64,000 bases of DNA from Gemmatimonadota bacterium. GTDB lineage: Bacteria; Latescibacterota; UBA2968; GCA-2709665. Position 1 is the stretch's first letter. Every line of letters starts with the position of its first letter. This document shows, piece after piece, positions 8,949 through 20,980 of this stretch. The DNA is taken from the NCBI GenBank assembly GCA_028877215.1, contig JAPPFJ010000033.1:124001-188000 (forward strand), given 5' to 3'. The notes beneath the pieces were generated by a model, which was not told the DNA's origin, made no database searches, and was given only the letters and a program-made list of their open reading frames with translations. A program made the translations under genes and the position numbers.

Positions 8949-9749
8949 ATGCAACGGATCATTTCACAGGACCAGTGGAGCGATTACCACCGGGACGGTT
9001 TCCTGAAAATCGGCAGACAGTGCGGCCGGGAGGAACTCGCGGACTTGCAGCAGCGTATCGACGAGATCATGCTGGGCCGGGCGCCGCTGGACTATGGACG
9101 GCTGACGATGCAGCTGGATTCGAACACCGATCGGTATGACCAGGTCAAGGGCGGCGGAATCGGCCATCAGGGGGCGAGTCTGGGCTATAGAAAGATTCAG
9201 GGACTGGAGTTCGATGCACTATTTCTGGCGTATATGAAGAAGCCGGTTTTCAGGGAAATCTGCGGGTATATCTACGGCGCACACGCGTCGGTCGCCTGTT
9301 TCCGGGCGATGTTCATGAACAAACCGGCACAACAGGGCTCCGACCTGCCCTGGCACCAGGACGGCGGCAGTTCGTGGTACGTGGACCGGGACCCGCTGGT
9401 CACGGTCTGGACGGCGCTGGACCCGGCCACAACTGAAAACGGATGCGTGCAGGTGGTGCCGGGGTCGCATCAGCTGGGGATTCTGAGCGAGAAGGGACAT
9501 ACCATTACCGACGAGCAGGAACGGGAATTCTGTCGCGATGACGGGATCGTGGACCTGACGATGGAGCCGGGCGAGGTCGTGATTCTGCACAACTGGCTCC
9601 TGCACCGCTCGGGTCTGAACCGGATCGACATTCCCCGGCGGGCCTTCAGCGTCTGCTATATCGACGCGCGGACCCGGTCCAGTCGCAAATCGTCCTTCTC
9701 GATGATCTTCGGCGATGGCGCATTGATGCCCGAACAGGTCGCGGCTTAA
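8949..9749 (+). CDS. Phytanoyl-CoA dioxygenase (PhyH) family protein
   Basis: This 266-residue Fe(II)/2-oxoglutarate oxygenase has the iron triad in the expected places: 'WHQDGG' with His136 and Asp138, and the distal His219 in 'LLHRSGLN'. Arg230/231 downstream is placed to bind the 2-oxoglutarate carboxylate. 'VVPGSHQLG' is the usual strand between them. PhyH-like enzymes hydroxylate diverse small molecules next to a carbonyl or CoA thioester, and marine uncultivated phyla carry many copies. It starts 72 bases after the ligase gene with the hairpin at 8888 between them, so it may be a separate unit. Its stop codon abuts dispersed repeat A. Confidence 0.88.
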   Translation: MQRIISQDQWSDYHRDGFLKIGRQCGREELADLQQRIDEIMLGRAPLDYGRLTMQLDSNTDRYDQVKGGGIGHQGASLGYRKIQGLEFDALFLAYMKKPVFREICGYIYGAHASVACFRAMFMNKPAQQGSDLPWHQDGGSSWYVDRDPLVTVWTALDPATTENGCVQVVPGSHQLGILSEKGHTITDEQEREFCRDDGIVDLTMEPGEVVILHNWLLHRSGLNRIDIPRRAFSVCYIDARTRSSRKSSFSMIFGDGALMPEQVAA

Positions 9750-9945
9750 CCATGATTCGTATGTTTTCGTGGACGTTAAATCGAATATACGCAAGTTGAT
9801 AAAGGCGATTAGACTGCGGATTACCAGGATACACCAGGCCACTGGCCGTGAACTGAAATAACGTCCCGTTGGACGACCTTTGCGCCCCCTTTTCAGGCGG
9901 TTTTCGTCGCGTCGCCGCGTTGCTGTTTTTTGCGAATTGGGGTTA
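9747..9945. repeat. Dispersed repeat A, copy 1
   Basis: About 200 bases between the PhyH and amidohydrolase genes have a clear second copy at 43418-43615. Shared blocks include 'TTAC' plus 'CAGGATACACCAGG', then a 'CACTGG' block, and near the end 'GCCGCGTTGCTGTTTTTT'. Identity is patchy with several short gaps. It begins at the stop codon of the PhyH gene. No open frame of interest or terminal inverted repeat was seen. Confidence 0.8.
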
Positions 9946-9960
9946 ACAAGGAGCGTTTCG

Positions 9961-11094
9961 ATGATATTCGATTCCCACGCCTATTGCTTTGAGCCGGGTG
10001 ACGATCCGGCCGGGTTCGAAAACAGCGAGGAACACCTGAAGTGGGTCCAGGAGGCCCAGGGCCTCCACCACCAGCCGGCCTGGCGCGTGCGGGACCGGGC
10101 GCCGGCGACGTCGGACGGGTTGATCCCCACGGATTACGAGTCCTGGAGCGATCTGCCCGACGCGAACTTCCGCGTGGACCGACGGAAGGGCCGGGTGGTC
10201 TGGACGATCGACGGGGAGGACTATACCAAGCAGTTTTATCCACCGAACCTGCGGAACCTGGAATTTACGCCGCACAGCCTGATCGCGGAAATGGACTACG
10301 CGGACGTCGACATGGCGCTCATCCACACGAATCCGATGTTGACCCGCAACAGCGAATTCCTGGCCGACTGCGTGCGTCAGTACCCGGACCGGCTCCGGTC
10401 CATGGCGCCCGTGGACGAGTGGCGCATCCGGACCGAGCCGGACGCCGTGATCGAGGAACTACACACGGCAATCCGGGTACACGGACTCCACGCGATCAAG
10501 TTCAATGCCCGGCCGGCCTATTTCGGAACCACCGAGCCGTGGGACGCGGCATCCTGCCGGCCGTTCTGGGATGCGGCGACGTCGCTGGGCATGCCGGTTT
10601 TCTTTACGCTGGGGTCCGGACCGGGCGACGTGACGCGGCGGATGACGCCCGAAGGGGCACGTCAGGGCTACCTGGACGAGCAGAAGGTCCTGGTCCGCTG
10701 GATGGAACGCTATCCCGATGTCGTCGTGAATCTGACGCACGGTTTCCCGTGGCGCGCTTTTGTCTCGGACGGGGAATTTCTGCCGATGCCGAGGGAGATC
10801 TGGCTGCCGTTCGAGAACCCGAATTGCAATCTGGAGGTCTGCTTCCCGGTCCGTATCGGAGACTGGTTCGACTATCCGTACCGGGAGGTGTGGCCGGTGC
10901 TGGAGGCCATGGTCGCGAATATAGGCGCGGACCACCTGAACTGGGGAACGGATATGCCGTTTCAGAACCGGTTCTGTACGTACCGGCAGTCCAGACGGTG
11001 GATTGAAAATGACTGCGCTTTTTTGAGCGCGGACGATCTGAGGATGATCATGGGGGGAACCGCGGCAAGGATTCTTGGTCTGGAGCTCACTTGA
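9961..11094 (+). CDS. Amidohydrolase family (amidohydrolase_2) metal-dependent hydrolase
   Basis: This 377-residue protein has the TIM-barrel amidohydrolase_2 pattern. The N-terminal 'FDSHAYCF' supplies an Asp-x-His metal site, 'GLHAIKFN' and 'VVNLTHGF' give later His/Lys positions, and 'LNWGTDMPF' contains the conserved late Asp. Family members hydrolyse or decarboxylate aromatic and lactone substrates (ACMSD, 4-oxalomesaconate hydratase, and others). The ATG at 9961 is preferred over upstream in-frame starts because an AAGGAG site is 7 bases before it and the family motif begins at once. It sits between PhyH and an oligopeptidase and may share a catabolic role with PhyH. Confidence 0.85.
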   Translation: MIFDSHAYCFEPGDDPAGFENSEEHLKWVQEAQGLHHQPAWRVRDRAPATSDGLIPTDYESWSDLPDANFRVDRRKGRVVWTIDGEDYTKQFYPPNLRNLEFTPHSLIAEMDYADVDMALIHTNPMLTRNSEFLADCVRQYPDRLRSMAPVDEWRIRTEPDAVIEELHTAIRVHGLHAIKFNARPAYFGTTEPWDAASCRPFWDAATSLGMPVFFTLGSGPGDVTRRMTPEGARQGYLDEQKVLVRWMERYPDVVVNLTHGFPWRAFVSDGEFLPMPREIWLPFENPNCNLEVCFPVRIGDWFDYPYREVWPVLEAMVANIGADHLNWGTDMPFQNRFCTYRQSRRWIENDCAFLSADDLRMIMGGTAARILGLELT

Positions 11095-11105
11095 GGAAAA
11101 AACAT

Positions 11106-12962
11106 ATGGTTGAGACTGTTGCGGAGGCGGGAATGGACTGGGATCTGACAAGCTATTTCCCGGCGTTCAACGGGCCGGAGATGTTGAAGTTCAAGGATGC
11201 CCTGGAAACGGATACAAGGGTTCTTCTGGAAACGGCCAGGGCCCTGGAGGCGCTGGACGAGGGAAATGTTGAAACCTGGGAGGATATCCTCCTCCGCAGC
11301 GAGGACCTCTTCACGCGGCTGCGTCACGTGGCCTCCTACGTGGGATGCCTGACGGCCGCCGACGCGCGAAACGAGGCCTATCTGAAGGAAGAGGCCGCGT
11401 TGACGCTGCAATACGCAGAGGCGACCAAGCTTCAGACGGAACTGCTGAGGGGATTGAAGACGGCGCCCGACGGCAGCTTCGAGGCGCTCACACGCCGGGA
11501 GTCGCTTTCGGACGCCGGCTATCTCCTGGGGCGCATGCGCCGCGAGGCCCGCTATACCATGGACTCGGCGCGCGAGGCGCTGGCGGCCGACCTGAGGGTG
11601 GACGGAATCTCGGCGTGGGGCAGGCTCTACGATACCCTGTCCGGGAAGCTGGAATTCGATATGCGGTTCCCCGACGGACGGGAGGAGAAGGTGCCCATTT
11701 CCCAGCGGCGGTCGTGGATGGAAAATCCGGACCGGCGGGTCCGTCGGGCCGCGTTCGAGGGGGGCAACGCCGCCTGGGAAAGCGTTGAAGACGTAGCGGC
11801 GGCCGCGCTGAACGCGATATCCGGCACGCGGCTTACGATGAATCGCTACCGCGAGGTACCGCATTTTCTCGAGGTGGCCCTGTTCCAGTCCGCGATTTCG
11901 CGGAAGACGCTGGACGCGATGTTCGACGCGATATTCTCCGAAATCGAGGTGGGACGCCGTATCCAGCGTTTCAGGGCGAAGACGATGGGCCTGGAAAAGG
12001 TGGCCTGGTACGATCTTGGCGCCCCGCTGCCCTTTCCCGATGTGTCGCCCATGGATTGGGATGAGGGGAAGTCCCTGGTACAGGGTGCGTTCGCCACGGC
12101 ATATCCTGCGCTGGGAAGCTTTACCCAGGATATGTACGTCAGGCGATGGATCGACTATGAGCCGCGTGCGGGAAAACGACCCGGCGGCTTTTGCACGGGA
12201 TCCCCGATGATCTCCGAGTCACGGATATTCATGACGTACAACCGCACCATGGGCGACGCGTTGACGCTCGCGCACGAGGCGGGCCACGCGTTTCACAGCT
12301 ACGTGATGCGCGATCTGCGGCCGTTTGCGAGACATTACCCGATGACGCTGGCGGAGTCCGCCTCCACGTTCGCGGAGATGATCCTGGCCGACGGTGTCCT
12401 TTCGGACCCGGACGTGGGCGACCTGCAGAAAGCGGTGGTCCTCGATTCGGAGGTGGGCCACGGGGGTACCTATCTTCTGGATATTCCGGTCCGGTTCGAG
12501 TTTGAAAAGGCGCTCTACGAGGAACGCGGCAACGGGGAGTTGAGCGTTTCTCAGTTGAAGGCGCTGATGACGGAGAAGCAGCGCGGCGTACTCGGCGACG
12601 TGCTTCAGGAGGGGGAAGAGGACCCCTGGTTCTGGGCATCCAAGTTGCATTTCTACATAACGGGCGTCACGTTTTACAATTTTCCGTACACCTTCGGCTA
12701 TCTGTTGAGCCGGGGGCTCTATGCCATGTTCAGGAAGGAGGGGCCGGACTTCCTGCCACGATATGAAAGCTTCCTTCGGTTAACCGGTAGCGACACCGCC
12801 GAGAACGTGGCGAAACGCAGCCTCGGCAGCGACCTCGAAAAATCCGACTTCTGGGTGCAGGCGATCCGCAGCCTGGAGGAGCCGCTCTCGCGGCTGGAGG
12901 CGCTGTCGCCCCGCGTGTTGACCGCGGGCGATGGCGGAACATCCCGCGGCGCCGTCGCGTAG
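11106..12962 (+). CDS. pepF: M3 family oligoendopeptidase (PepF-like)
   Basis: This 618-residue cytoplasmic zinc peptidase has the thimet/oligoendopeptidase layout. A helical N-terminal domain (about 1-190) is followed by the catalytic half with 'LAHEAGHAFHSYV' (HEXXH, His390 and His394) and 'MTLAESASTFAEM' about 25 residues on, which supplies the third zinc ligand Glu. 'RPGGFCTGSP' and the C-terminal 'YPYTFGYLLSRGLY'-like segment are also typical of PepF. A TTG at 11091 overlaps the upstream stop, but the ATG at 11106 has a GAGG site at 9 bases and is preferred. It degrades peptides of roughly 7-17 residues. Confidence 0.9.
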   Translation: MVETVAEAGMDWDLTSYFPAFNGPEMLKFKDALETDTRVLLETARALEALDEGNVETWEDILLRSEDLFTRLRHVASYVGCLTAADARNEAYLKEEAALTLQYAEATKLQTELLRGLKTAPDGSFEALTRRESLSDAGYLLGRMRREARYTMDSAREALAADLRVDGISAWGRLYDTLSGKLEFDMRFPDGREEKVPISQRRSWMENPDRRVRRAAFEGGNAAWESVEDVAAAALNAISGTRLTMNRYREVPHFLEVALFQSAISRKTLDAMFDAIFSEIEVGRRIQRFRAKTMGLEKVAWYDLGAPLPFPDVSPMDWDEGKSLVQGAFATAYPALGSFTQDMYVRRWIDYEPRAGKRPGGFCTGSPMISESRIFMTYNRTMGDALTLAHEAGHAFHSYVMRDLRPFARHYPMTLAESASTFAEMILADGVLSDPDVGDLQKAVVLDSEVGHGGTYLLDIPVRFEFEKALYEERGNGELSVSQLKALMTEKQRGVLGDVLQEGEEDPWFWASKLHFYITGVTFYNFPYTFGYLLSRGLYAMFRKEGPDFLPRYESFLRLTGSDTAENVAKRSLGSDLEKSDFWVQAIRSLEEPLSRLEALSPRVLTAGDGGTSRGAVA

Positions 12963-13034
12963 TCGGCGCCGTCGTTCCGCGGGGACAGATCGCAACGTCG
13001 CGTTGGAAATGGAAAAAACAGAGAGGAAAAGGAG

Positions 13035-14021
13035 ATGGGCGAGAGCATCCGATGGGGTATCCTGAGCACGGGGGCCATTGCGCGGTCGTTCGTGAAAGGC
13101 CTGAATGAGGTTCCGGACGCAGAACCGGTCGCAGTGGGTTCGCGGACGCAGCAGGCTGCCGATGCGTTCGGAGACGAATTCGGTATTTCCAGGCGGCACC
13201 CCAGCTACAAGGCCCTGGCGAACGATCCGGACGTGGACGTCATCTACGTTGCAACGCCGCATTCTCTCCACAGAGAGAACAGTATACTCTGTCTGCGAGC
13301 GGGCAAACCGGTACTGTGCGAGAAGCCGTTCGCGATCAATCGTTCTGAAGCCGCGGAAATCGTCGCGGCTGCCCGGGAGGAAGGGCTCTTTCTGATGGAG
13401 GCCATGTGGACGCGCTTCCTGCCCATCATGTATCAGGTGAGGCAATGGCTTCGAGACGGCCAGATCGGCGAAGTGCGCATGGTTTCGGCGGACTTCGGGT
13501 TCGGATCCAGCCCCGGAACGACGAAGTCCCGCCTCTATGACCCCGCCCTGGGCGGCGGGGCGCTCATGGACGTCGGCATCTATTCGCTCTCGTTCGCGTC
13601 GATGGTGTACCGCCGCGTGCCGTGCCGGGTGATGAGTATGGGGCATATCGGAGAACTCGAGGTGGACGAACAGGCGGGGATGATGCTCGGATACGACGCG
13701 GGAGCAATGGCCATGCTGTTCACGTCCATTCAGTGCGGCACGTCTCACTGGGCTCACATTATGGGTACCAAGGGGATAATCCGCATTCATCCGCCGTACT
13801 GGCGCGGAACGACCGCGACCCTGGTGCGAGACGGCAAGGAGGAGACCGTCGAACGCACGTATGATGGAAACGGGTACAACTGCCAGGCGGAAGCGGTCGG
13901 CCGTTACCTGCGTGAAGGAAAGCTGGAAAGCGAGGAGATCCCGCTGGATGAGACCGTTGACATCATGGGGACGATGGACACCATCCGCGACCGGATCGGG
14001 CTGAAATTCCCGATGGAATGA
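13035..14021 (+). CDS. Gfo/Idh/MocA family NAD(P)-dependent oxidoreductase
   Basis: This 328-residue dehydrogenase has an N-terminal Rossmann domain beginning 'WGILSTGAIARSF', the 'VYVATPHSLH' strand, the hallmark 'CEKPFAIN' with the catalytic Lys, and a C-terminal alpha/beta domain with 'GGGALMDVGIY'. The form is close to dimeric dihydrodiol dehydrogenase/xylose dehydrogenase-like members. An AAGGAG abuts the ATG and a GAGAGG lies further back at a better distance. Such enzymes oxidise or epimerise sugars and inositols. The following intergenic region carries four copies of a short repeat. Confidence 0.88.
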   Translation: MGESIRWGILSTGAIARSFVKGLNEVPDAEPVAVGSRTQQAADAFGDEFGISRRHPSYKALANDPDVDVIYVATPHSLHRENSILCLRAGKPVLCEKPFAINRSEAAEIVAAAREEGLFLMEAMWTRFLPIMYQVRQWLRDGQIGEVRMVSADFGFGSSPGTTKSRLYDPALGGGALMDVGIYSLSFASMVYRRVPCRVMSMGHIGELEVDEQAGMMLGYDAGAMAMLFTSIQCGTSHWAHIMGTKGIIRIHPPYWRGTTATLVRDGKEETVERTYDGNGYNCQAEAVGRYLREGKLESEEIPLDETVDIMGTMDTIRDRIGLKFPME

Positions 14022-14035
14022 TTTCGGGAAAAGCC

Positions 14036-14303
14036 GGGCGCCCACGAGGGGCGCCCCTACAACACCAGATTTCTACGAAATTGAACGTCCTGGGTTTCGC
14101 GCCGCCGATGAATTCGTAGGGACAACCCTTGTGGTGCCCTCGTCGTGGTGCGGATATTGGGACTTGTCATCGGCGGACCGTATCGATATCCGATGGCCGG
14201 GCGCCCACAAGGGGCGCCCCTACAACATCAGACGTTCACAAATCGTAGACTCTGCCTTCCGCATCGTTGTTGAATTCGTAGGGGCGTCCCTTGTGGGCGC
14301 CCT
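14036..14303. repeat. Cluster of four short repeats C in alternating orientation
   Basis: The 364-base gap before the aldo/keto reductase gene holds four copies of a GC-rich unit. Forward copies read 'GGGCGCCCACAAGGGGCGCC' followed by 'CCTACAAC' at about 14036-14067 and 14199-14228. Inverted copies read 'GTAGGGGCGTCCCTTGTGGG' or a variant at about 14116-14140 and 14278-14303. Each inverted copy is preceded by 'GAATTC'. The forward/inverted pairs could fold into long hairpins. No gene is seen in this stretch. Confidence 0.8.
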
Positions 14304-14340
14304 TATCTGATAGCTTCTTTCCAACACTGCGATATATACT

Positions 14341-14369
14341 AAATATAATATATGCTATATATCATATTT
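14341..14369. promoter_or_regulatory. AT-rich palindrome overlapping a TATAAT, likely operator/promoter of the aldo/keto reductase gene
   Basis: The arms AAATATAATATA and TATATCATATTT match as a dyad with one mismatch around a short centre. A perfect TATAAT lies inside the left arm at 14344-14349, with no good -35 at the right distance. The dyad ends 16 bases before the start codon, so a bound regulator could block transcription or initiation. No regulator gene is adjacent. Confidence 0.5.
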
Positions 14370-14385
14370 AATATGGAGGTCCCCT

Positions 14386-15357
14386 ATGAAATACGGCCGT
14401 GTCGAGGGCATTGAAAAACCGGTCTCGAGGCTGGTTCAAGGTACGCTGATGGTCTCGACAGACGATCTCGAGGCGAGCATCGATTTCCTCGACGGGATCA
14501 GGGCGCTGGGCTGCAACAGTTTCGATACCGCACCCGTTTATGGAAACGGAGAGTCGGAACGTGCGCTGGGCGCCTGGATGGACCGGCGAGACAATCGCAG
14601 CGACGTGTTCATTCTGAGTAAAGGCGGGCATCCCAATGCGGACCGTGACCGCCGGGTCACGGTTTTCGACATTGCTTCCGACCTCTTCGACTCCCTGGCG
14701 CGGCTCAGGACGGATTATATCGACCTCTACCTGCTTCACCGGGACGATCCGGGCGTGCCGGTGGGTCCGCTCGTGGAGGCGCTGAACGAGCACGTGTCCG
14801 AAGGGCGCATCCGGGCGTTCGGCGGGTCCAACTGGACGGTGAATCGAATCCGGGAAGCAAACCTGTATGCGGAGAACCGCGGCCTGAGGCCGTTTGTGGC
14901 CAGCAGCCCGAATTTCAGTCTGGCCGTGCGGATGAATGAGATCTGGGAGGGCTGCCTGAGTATCTCCGGCCCCCGCGGAGCCGAGGAACGAGCCTGGTAC
15001 CGGGAGTCGCAGATGCCCGTGTTTTCCTGGTCCAGCCTGGCGCAGGGATTCTTCTCCGGTCTCCTGACGCGCGAGAACATCAACCAGACGGCAAATACAC
15101 TGACGGTTGGCTGCGCGCAGGTCTACGGGTACGAAGAGAACTTCAACCGGCTGGAACGCGCGACTGAACTTGCCGGCGATCGCGGAAGGACCGTGGCGCA
15201 GATTGCGCTGGCGTATCTCTTCAACCAGCCCCAGAACGTCTTTACGGTGTCAGGCTGCCGGTCGGTCGAGGAAAGCCGCCTGAACCGGGAGGCGATGGAA
15301 ATCCGGCTGACGCCGGATGAGCTGGACTGGCTGGACCTGAGGAGCGAGCGCCGGTGA
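14386..15357 (+). CDS. Aldo/keto reductase
   Basis: This 323-residue TIM-barrel reductase carries the AKR tetrad: Asp47 and Tyr52 in 'FDTAPVYGNGESE', Lys79 in 'ILSKGG', and His118 in 'LLHRDDP'. Downstream 'RAFGGSNW' and 'SWSSLAQGFF' match the YajO/Tas-like branch of the family. A strong GGAGGT ribosome binding site sits 5 bases before the ATG, and an AT-rich dyad lies just upstream. It reduces aldehydes or ketones with NAD(P)H, and the substrate is unknown. It stands alone, flanked by repeat-bearing and promoter-bearing gaps. Confidence 0.9.
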   Translation: MKYGRVEGIEKPVSRLVQGTLMVSTDDLEASIDFLDGIRALGCNSFDTAPVYGNGESERALGAWMDRRDNRSDVFILSKGGHPNADRDRRVTVFDIASDLFDSLARLRTDYIDLYLLHRDDPGVPVGPLVEALNEHVSEGRIRAFGGSNWTVNRIREANLYAENRGLRPFVASSPNFSLAVRMNEIWEGCLSISGPRGAEERAWYRESQMPVFSWSSLAQGFFSGLLTRENINQTANTLTVGCAQVYGYEENFNRLERATELAGDRGRTVAQIALAYLFNQPQNVFTVSGCRSVEESRLNREAMEIRLTPDELDWLDLRSERR

Positions 15358-15510
15358 AGGATAACGTGCAACCGGAAACCGGTCTATTCGTCTAAATCTT
15401 CGGGATCGGTTTCGTGATGGATTCCGGGAGGGCAATGGAGCATCCCTTGCCGTTTCAGCGGGAATTACCGTAACGAACCGCATAAATGCTTCTCTTGCAG
15501 CGCTTTGGAC

Positions 15511-15539
15511 TTGACTCGAATCGGCAATAGGTCTAAATA
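15511..15539 (+). promoter_or_regulatory. Sigma-70-like promoter of the REC-GDH/kinase operon
   Basis: TTGACT at 15511-15516 and TAAATA at 15534-15539 are separated by exactly 17 bases. The predicted start of transcription, about 15546, would give a leader of roughly 45 bases before the ATG at 15592. Confidence 0.5.
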
Positions 15540-15591
15540 TCCGATGTACACCCTCACATCTTGAATCGCGCCAGTCGCAGACGATGGGACT

Positions 15592-17241
15592 ATGCCGGGC
15601 ACACATCTGAAAACGCTGTTGATTGAGGACAATCCGCTTCACAGCCGTCTGATCCAGGAACTGCTTGCCAAATCCGAGGGCCCCGAATTCAAGGTGGATT
15701 CGGCGGGTACGCTCGCGGAAGGGCTGAACCGGCTCGCGGCTGACGGGTACGAATTGTTGCTGCTGGACCTGGTACTGCCGGACAGCGAGGACCTCGAAAC
15801 ATACCTGCGGGTGCGCGCCGCGTATCCCGACCTGACCGTTGTCATCCTCTCCGGCATGGAGGACATCAAACTGGCGGCTCGGGCGGTTGAGGCGGGCGCG
15901 CAGGACTACCTGGTAAAGTCCCAGTTGGACAGCCCGCTCCTGGTGAGATCGATCCGATACGCGGTGGAACGCAGCCGGGCGCAGCACGCCGAGTGGGAAT
16001 CGCCGATGTTCCGCCTGGCACAGCAACAGTTCCTGAAGGCCGCCCACCTGATGGGGCTGGACGATAACATCCGGCAGCGGCTGCTGTTTCCACAGCGCAC
16101 CCACATGGTCACCTTTCCGTTCCGGCGGGACGAGCACAGATACGTGGAGACGGTTGCCGGCTATCGGATTCAACATCTGTTGACGATGGGGCCCACGAAA
16201 GGCGGCGTCCGCTACCATCACGACGTGAACCTAGGCGAGGTAACCGCACTGGCCATGTGGATGACCTGGAAGTGCGCCCTGATGGATCTCCCGTTCGGCG
16301 GCGCCAAGGGCGGCGTGCGCATTGATCCAACCGTCCTCTCCCGTCGCGAACTGCAGCGCCTGACGCGCCGGTATACGTCTGAGATCATCGACGTTATCGG
16401 ACCGCAGAAGGACATCCCCGCGCCGGACATGGGCACGGACGAAAACGTGATGGCGTGGATGATGGACACGTACAGCCATCAGATGGGTCATACCGTGCCC
16501 GCGGTCGTGACAGGCAAGCCGGTTGTGCTTGGCGGCTCCGAAGGCCGCCGCGAAGCGACGGGACGGGGGCTGGTGTATCTGGTTGACGAAGCGGCCAGAC
16601 ATCTCGGAATGGACTTGAGCGGCGCGACCGCGGTGGTCCAGGGGTTCGGAAACGTGGGAAGCAGCGCGGCGAGATTTCTCGAGGCCTGCGGCGTCAGGGT
16701 TGTGGGCGTAAGCGACGTGACCACCGGCATCTACAATCCCGATGGTCTGAGTGTGGATTCGCTTCTGCGTCACGTGGATGAAAACCGGGTTCTGGAAGGA
16801 TATAAGGGCGGGGACGCCGTGAGCAACCGGGAATTGCTGGAAATCCCCTGCGACGTTCTCGTTCCCGCCGCGATACAGAATCAGATCAATGCCGACAACG
16901 CGGAACGGATCTCGTGCAGAATCCTGGCCGAGGGCGCCAATGGACCCACAACCCTGGAGGCGGATGAGATCCTGCAGGAAAAAGGGGTGTTCATTCTGCC
17001 TGATGTACTCGGCAATGCCGGAGGGGTTACGGTATCCTATTTCGAGTGGGTACAGGACACGCAGAATTATGTGTGGACGCTGGAGGAGATCAATGATCGA
17101 CTCAGGCAGATTCTACTCAACGCGTTCCAGCGGACCATTCAACGGTCCGAACGCGACGGATTGGATATACGCACGGCCGCACTGATAGAAGGAATACACC
17201 GCGTGACCCAGGCGAAACTCCTCAGGGGCTTGTTTCCATAG
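15592..17241 (+). CDS. Receiver domain fused to glutamate dehydrogenase (REC-GDH)
   Basis: This 549-residue single frame joins two complete domains. Residues about 6-125 are a CheY-like receiver: acidic pair Glu12-Asp13, phosphoacceptor Asp59 in 'LLLLDLVLPD', Ser87 in 'VILSG' and Lys109 in 'DYLVKS'. Residues about 137-549 are a full NAD(P)-glutamate dehydrogenase of about 410 residues: 'MGPTKGGVRYH' (substrate site), 'PFGGAKGGVRIDP' with catalytic Lys239, 'PAPDMGTDE' with Asp279, the dinucleotide motif 'VVQGFGNVGS', and 'LAEGANGPTT'. GDH interconverts glutamate and 2-oxoglutarate plus ammonia and is normally a hexamer. No stop or frameshift separates the parts. The kinase gene begins 11 bases downstream. 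Phosphorylation of Asp59 controlling GDH activity is inference. Confidence 0.9.
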   Translation: MPGTHLKTLLIEDNPLHSRLIQELLAKSEGPEFKVDSAGTLAEGLNRLAADGYELLLLDLVLPDSEDLETYLRVRAAYPDLTVVILSGMEDIKLAARAVEAGAQDYLVKSQLDSPLLVRSIRYAVERSRAQHAEWESPMFRLAQQQFLKAAHLMGLDDNIRQRLLFPQRTHMVTFPFRRDEHRYVETVAGYRIQHLLTMGPTKGGVRYHHDVNLGEVTALAMWMTWKCALMDLPFGGAKGGVRIDPTVLSRRELQRLTRRYTSEIIDVIGPQKDIPAPDMGTDENVMAWMMDTYSHQMGHTVPAVVTGKPVVLGGSEGRREATGRGLVYLVDEAARHLGMDLSGATAVVQGFGNVGSSAARFLEACGVRVVGVSDVTTGIYNPDGLSVDSLLRHVDENRVLEGYKGGDAVSNRELLEIPCDVLVPAAIQNQINADNAERISCRILAEGANGPTTLEADEILQEKGVFILPDVLGNAGGVTVSYFEWVQDTQNYVWTLEEINDRLRQILLNAFQRTIQRSERDGLDIRTAALIEGIHRVTQAKLLRGLFP

Positions 17242-17252
17242 GAAGTACTCAG

Positions 17253-20525
<3,273 letters not shown>

Positions 20526-20980
20526 AAGATTGACACGCTGTCCAATAGTCAAGCACGTAGTTCCCCACTGTCATCCAGAGGAGGACTGCGTGCGACGTCG
20601 GCGAATCGCGTCCGTTACATGTTGGAGCAGACTGCCATGCAGCGCAGGCCGACGAAGGATCTACTGCAGCATCGGATCATCCTCGTACGATTTGCACCCG
20701 TCGATACCTGAGAGGCAGCACGTCCGCCTGCAGCGCGGGACGGAAGCGGCGAAAGATTTTTCGACTCCGCTTAGAATGACTTGCGTTACAACAGACCCGA
20801 ACCGATGACAACCTGATTTGCATGATCCGGGTCAAATCCGTACAATTCGCCTATTGAAGCCTTTTTTCCTACCTCTTCTCTGAGAATCGCACCATTCTTG
20901 GACAGCAATGCTCTAACCTAAAATATGACAGGACGTAGAATCCTTCTTATCGGGAACATCGCTTCCATCAGGAGCAGAAA
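20526..20980. other. 455-base intergenic region with hairpin-forming repeat-like sequence
   Basis: There is no gene here. The first 250 bases resemble common bacterial intergenic repeats built of pieces such as 'CGAAGGATCTACTGCAGC' and 'CTTAGAATGAC'. A segment at 20742-20774 forms an imperfect hairpin ('GGAAGCGGCGAAA' against 'TTTCGACTCCGCTTA'). No second copy occurs in the window. Base composition turns AT-richer near 20800, at the border of the island that follows. A promoter-like sequence is listed separately. Confidence 0.5.
20818..20846 (+). promoter_or_regulatory. Sigma-70-like promoter upstream of hicBA
   Basis: TTGCAT (20818-20823) and TACAAT (20841-20846) are separated by 17 bases. 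The leader to the hicB start would be about 128 bases. No operator dyad was identified, although HicB antitoxins often autorepress. Confidence 0.4.

Noticed and set aside
12780..14045. 421-codon minus-strand open frame across pepF end and the dehydrogenase
   Set aside because: The plus-strand genes have intact family motifs; this frame crosses two of them and matches nothing.
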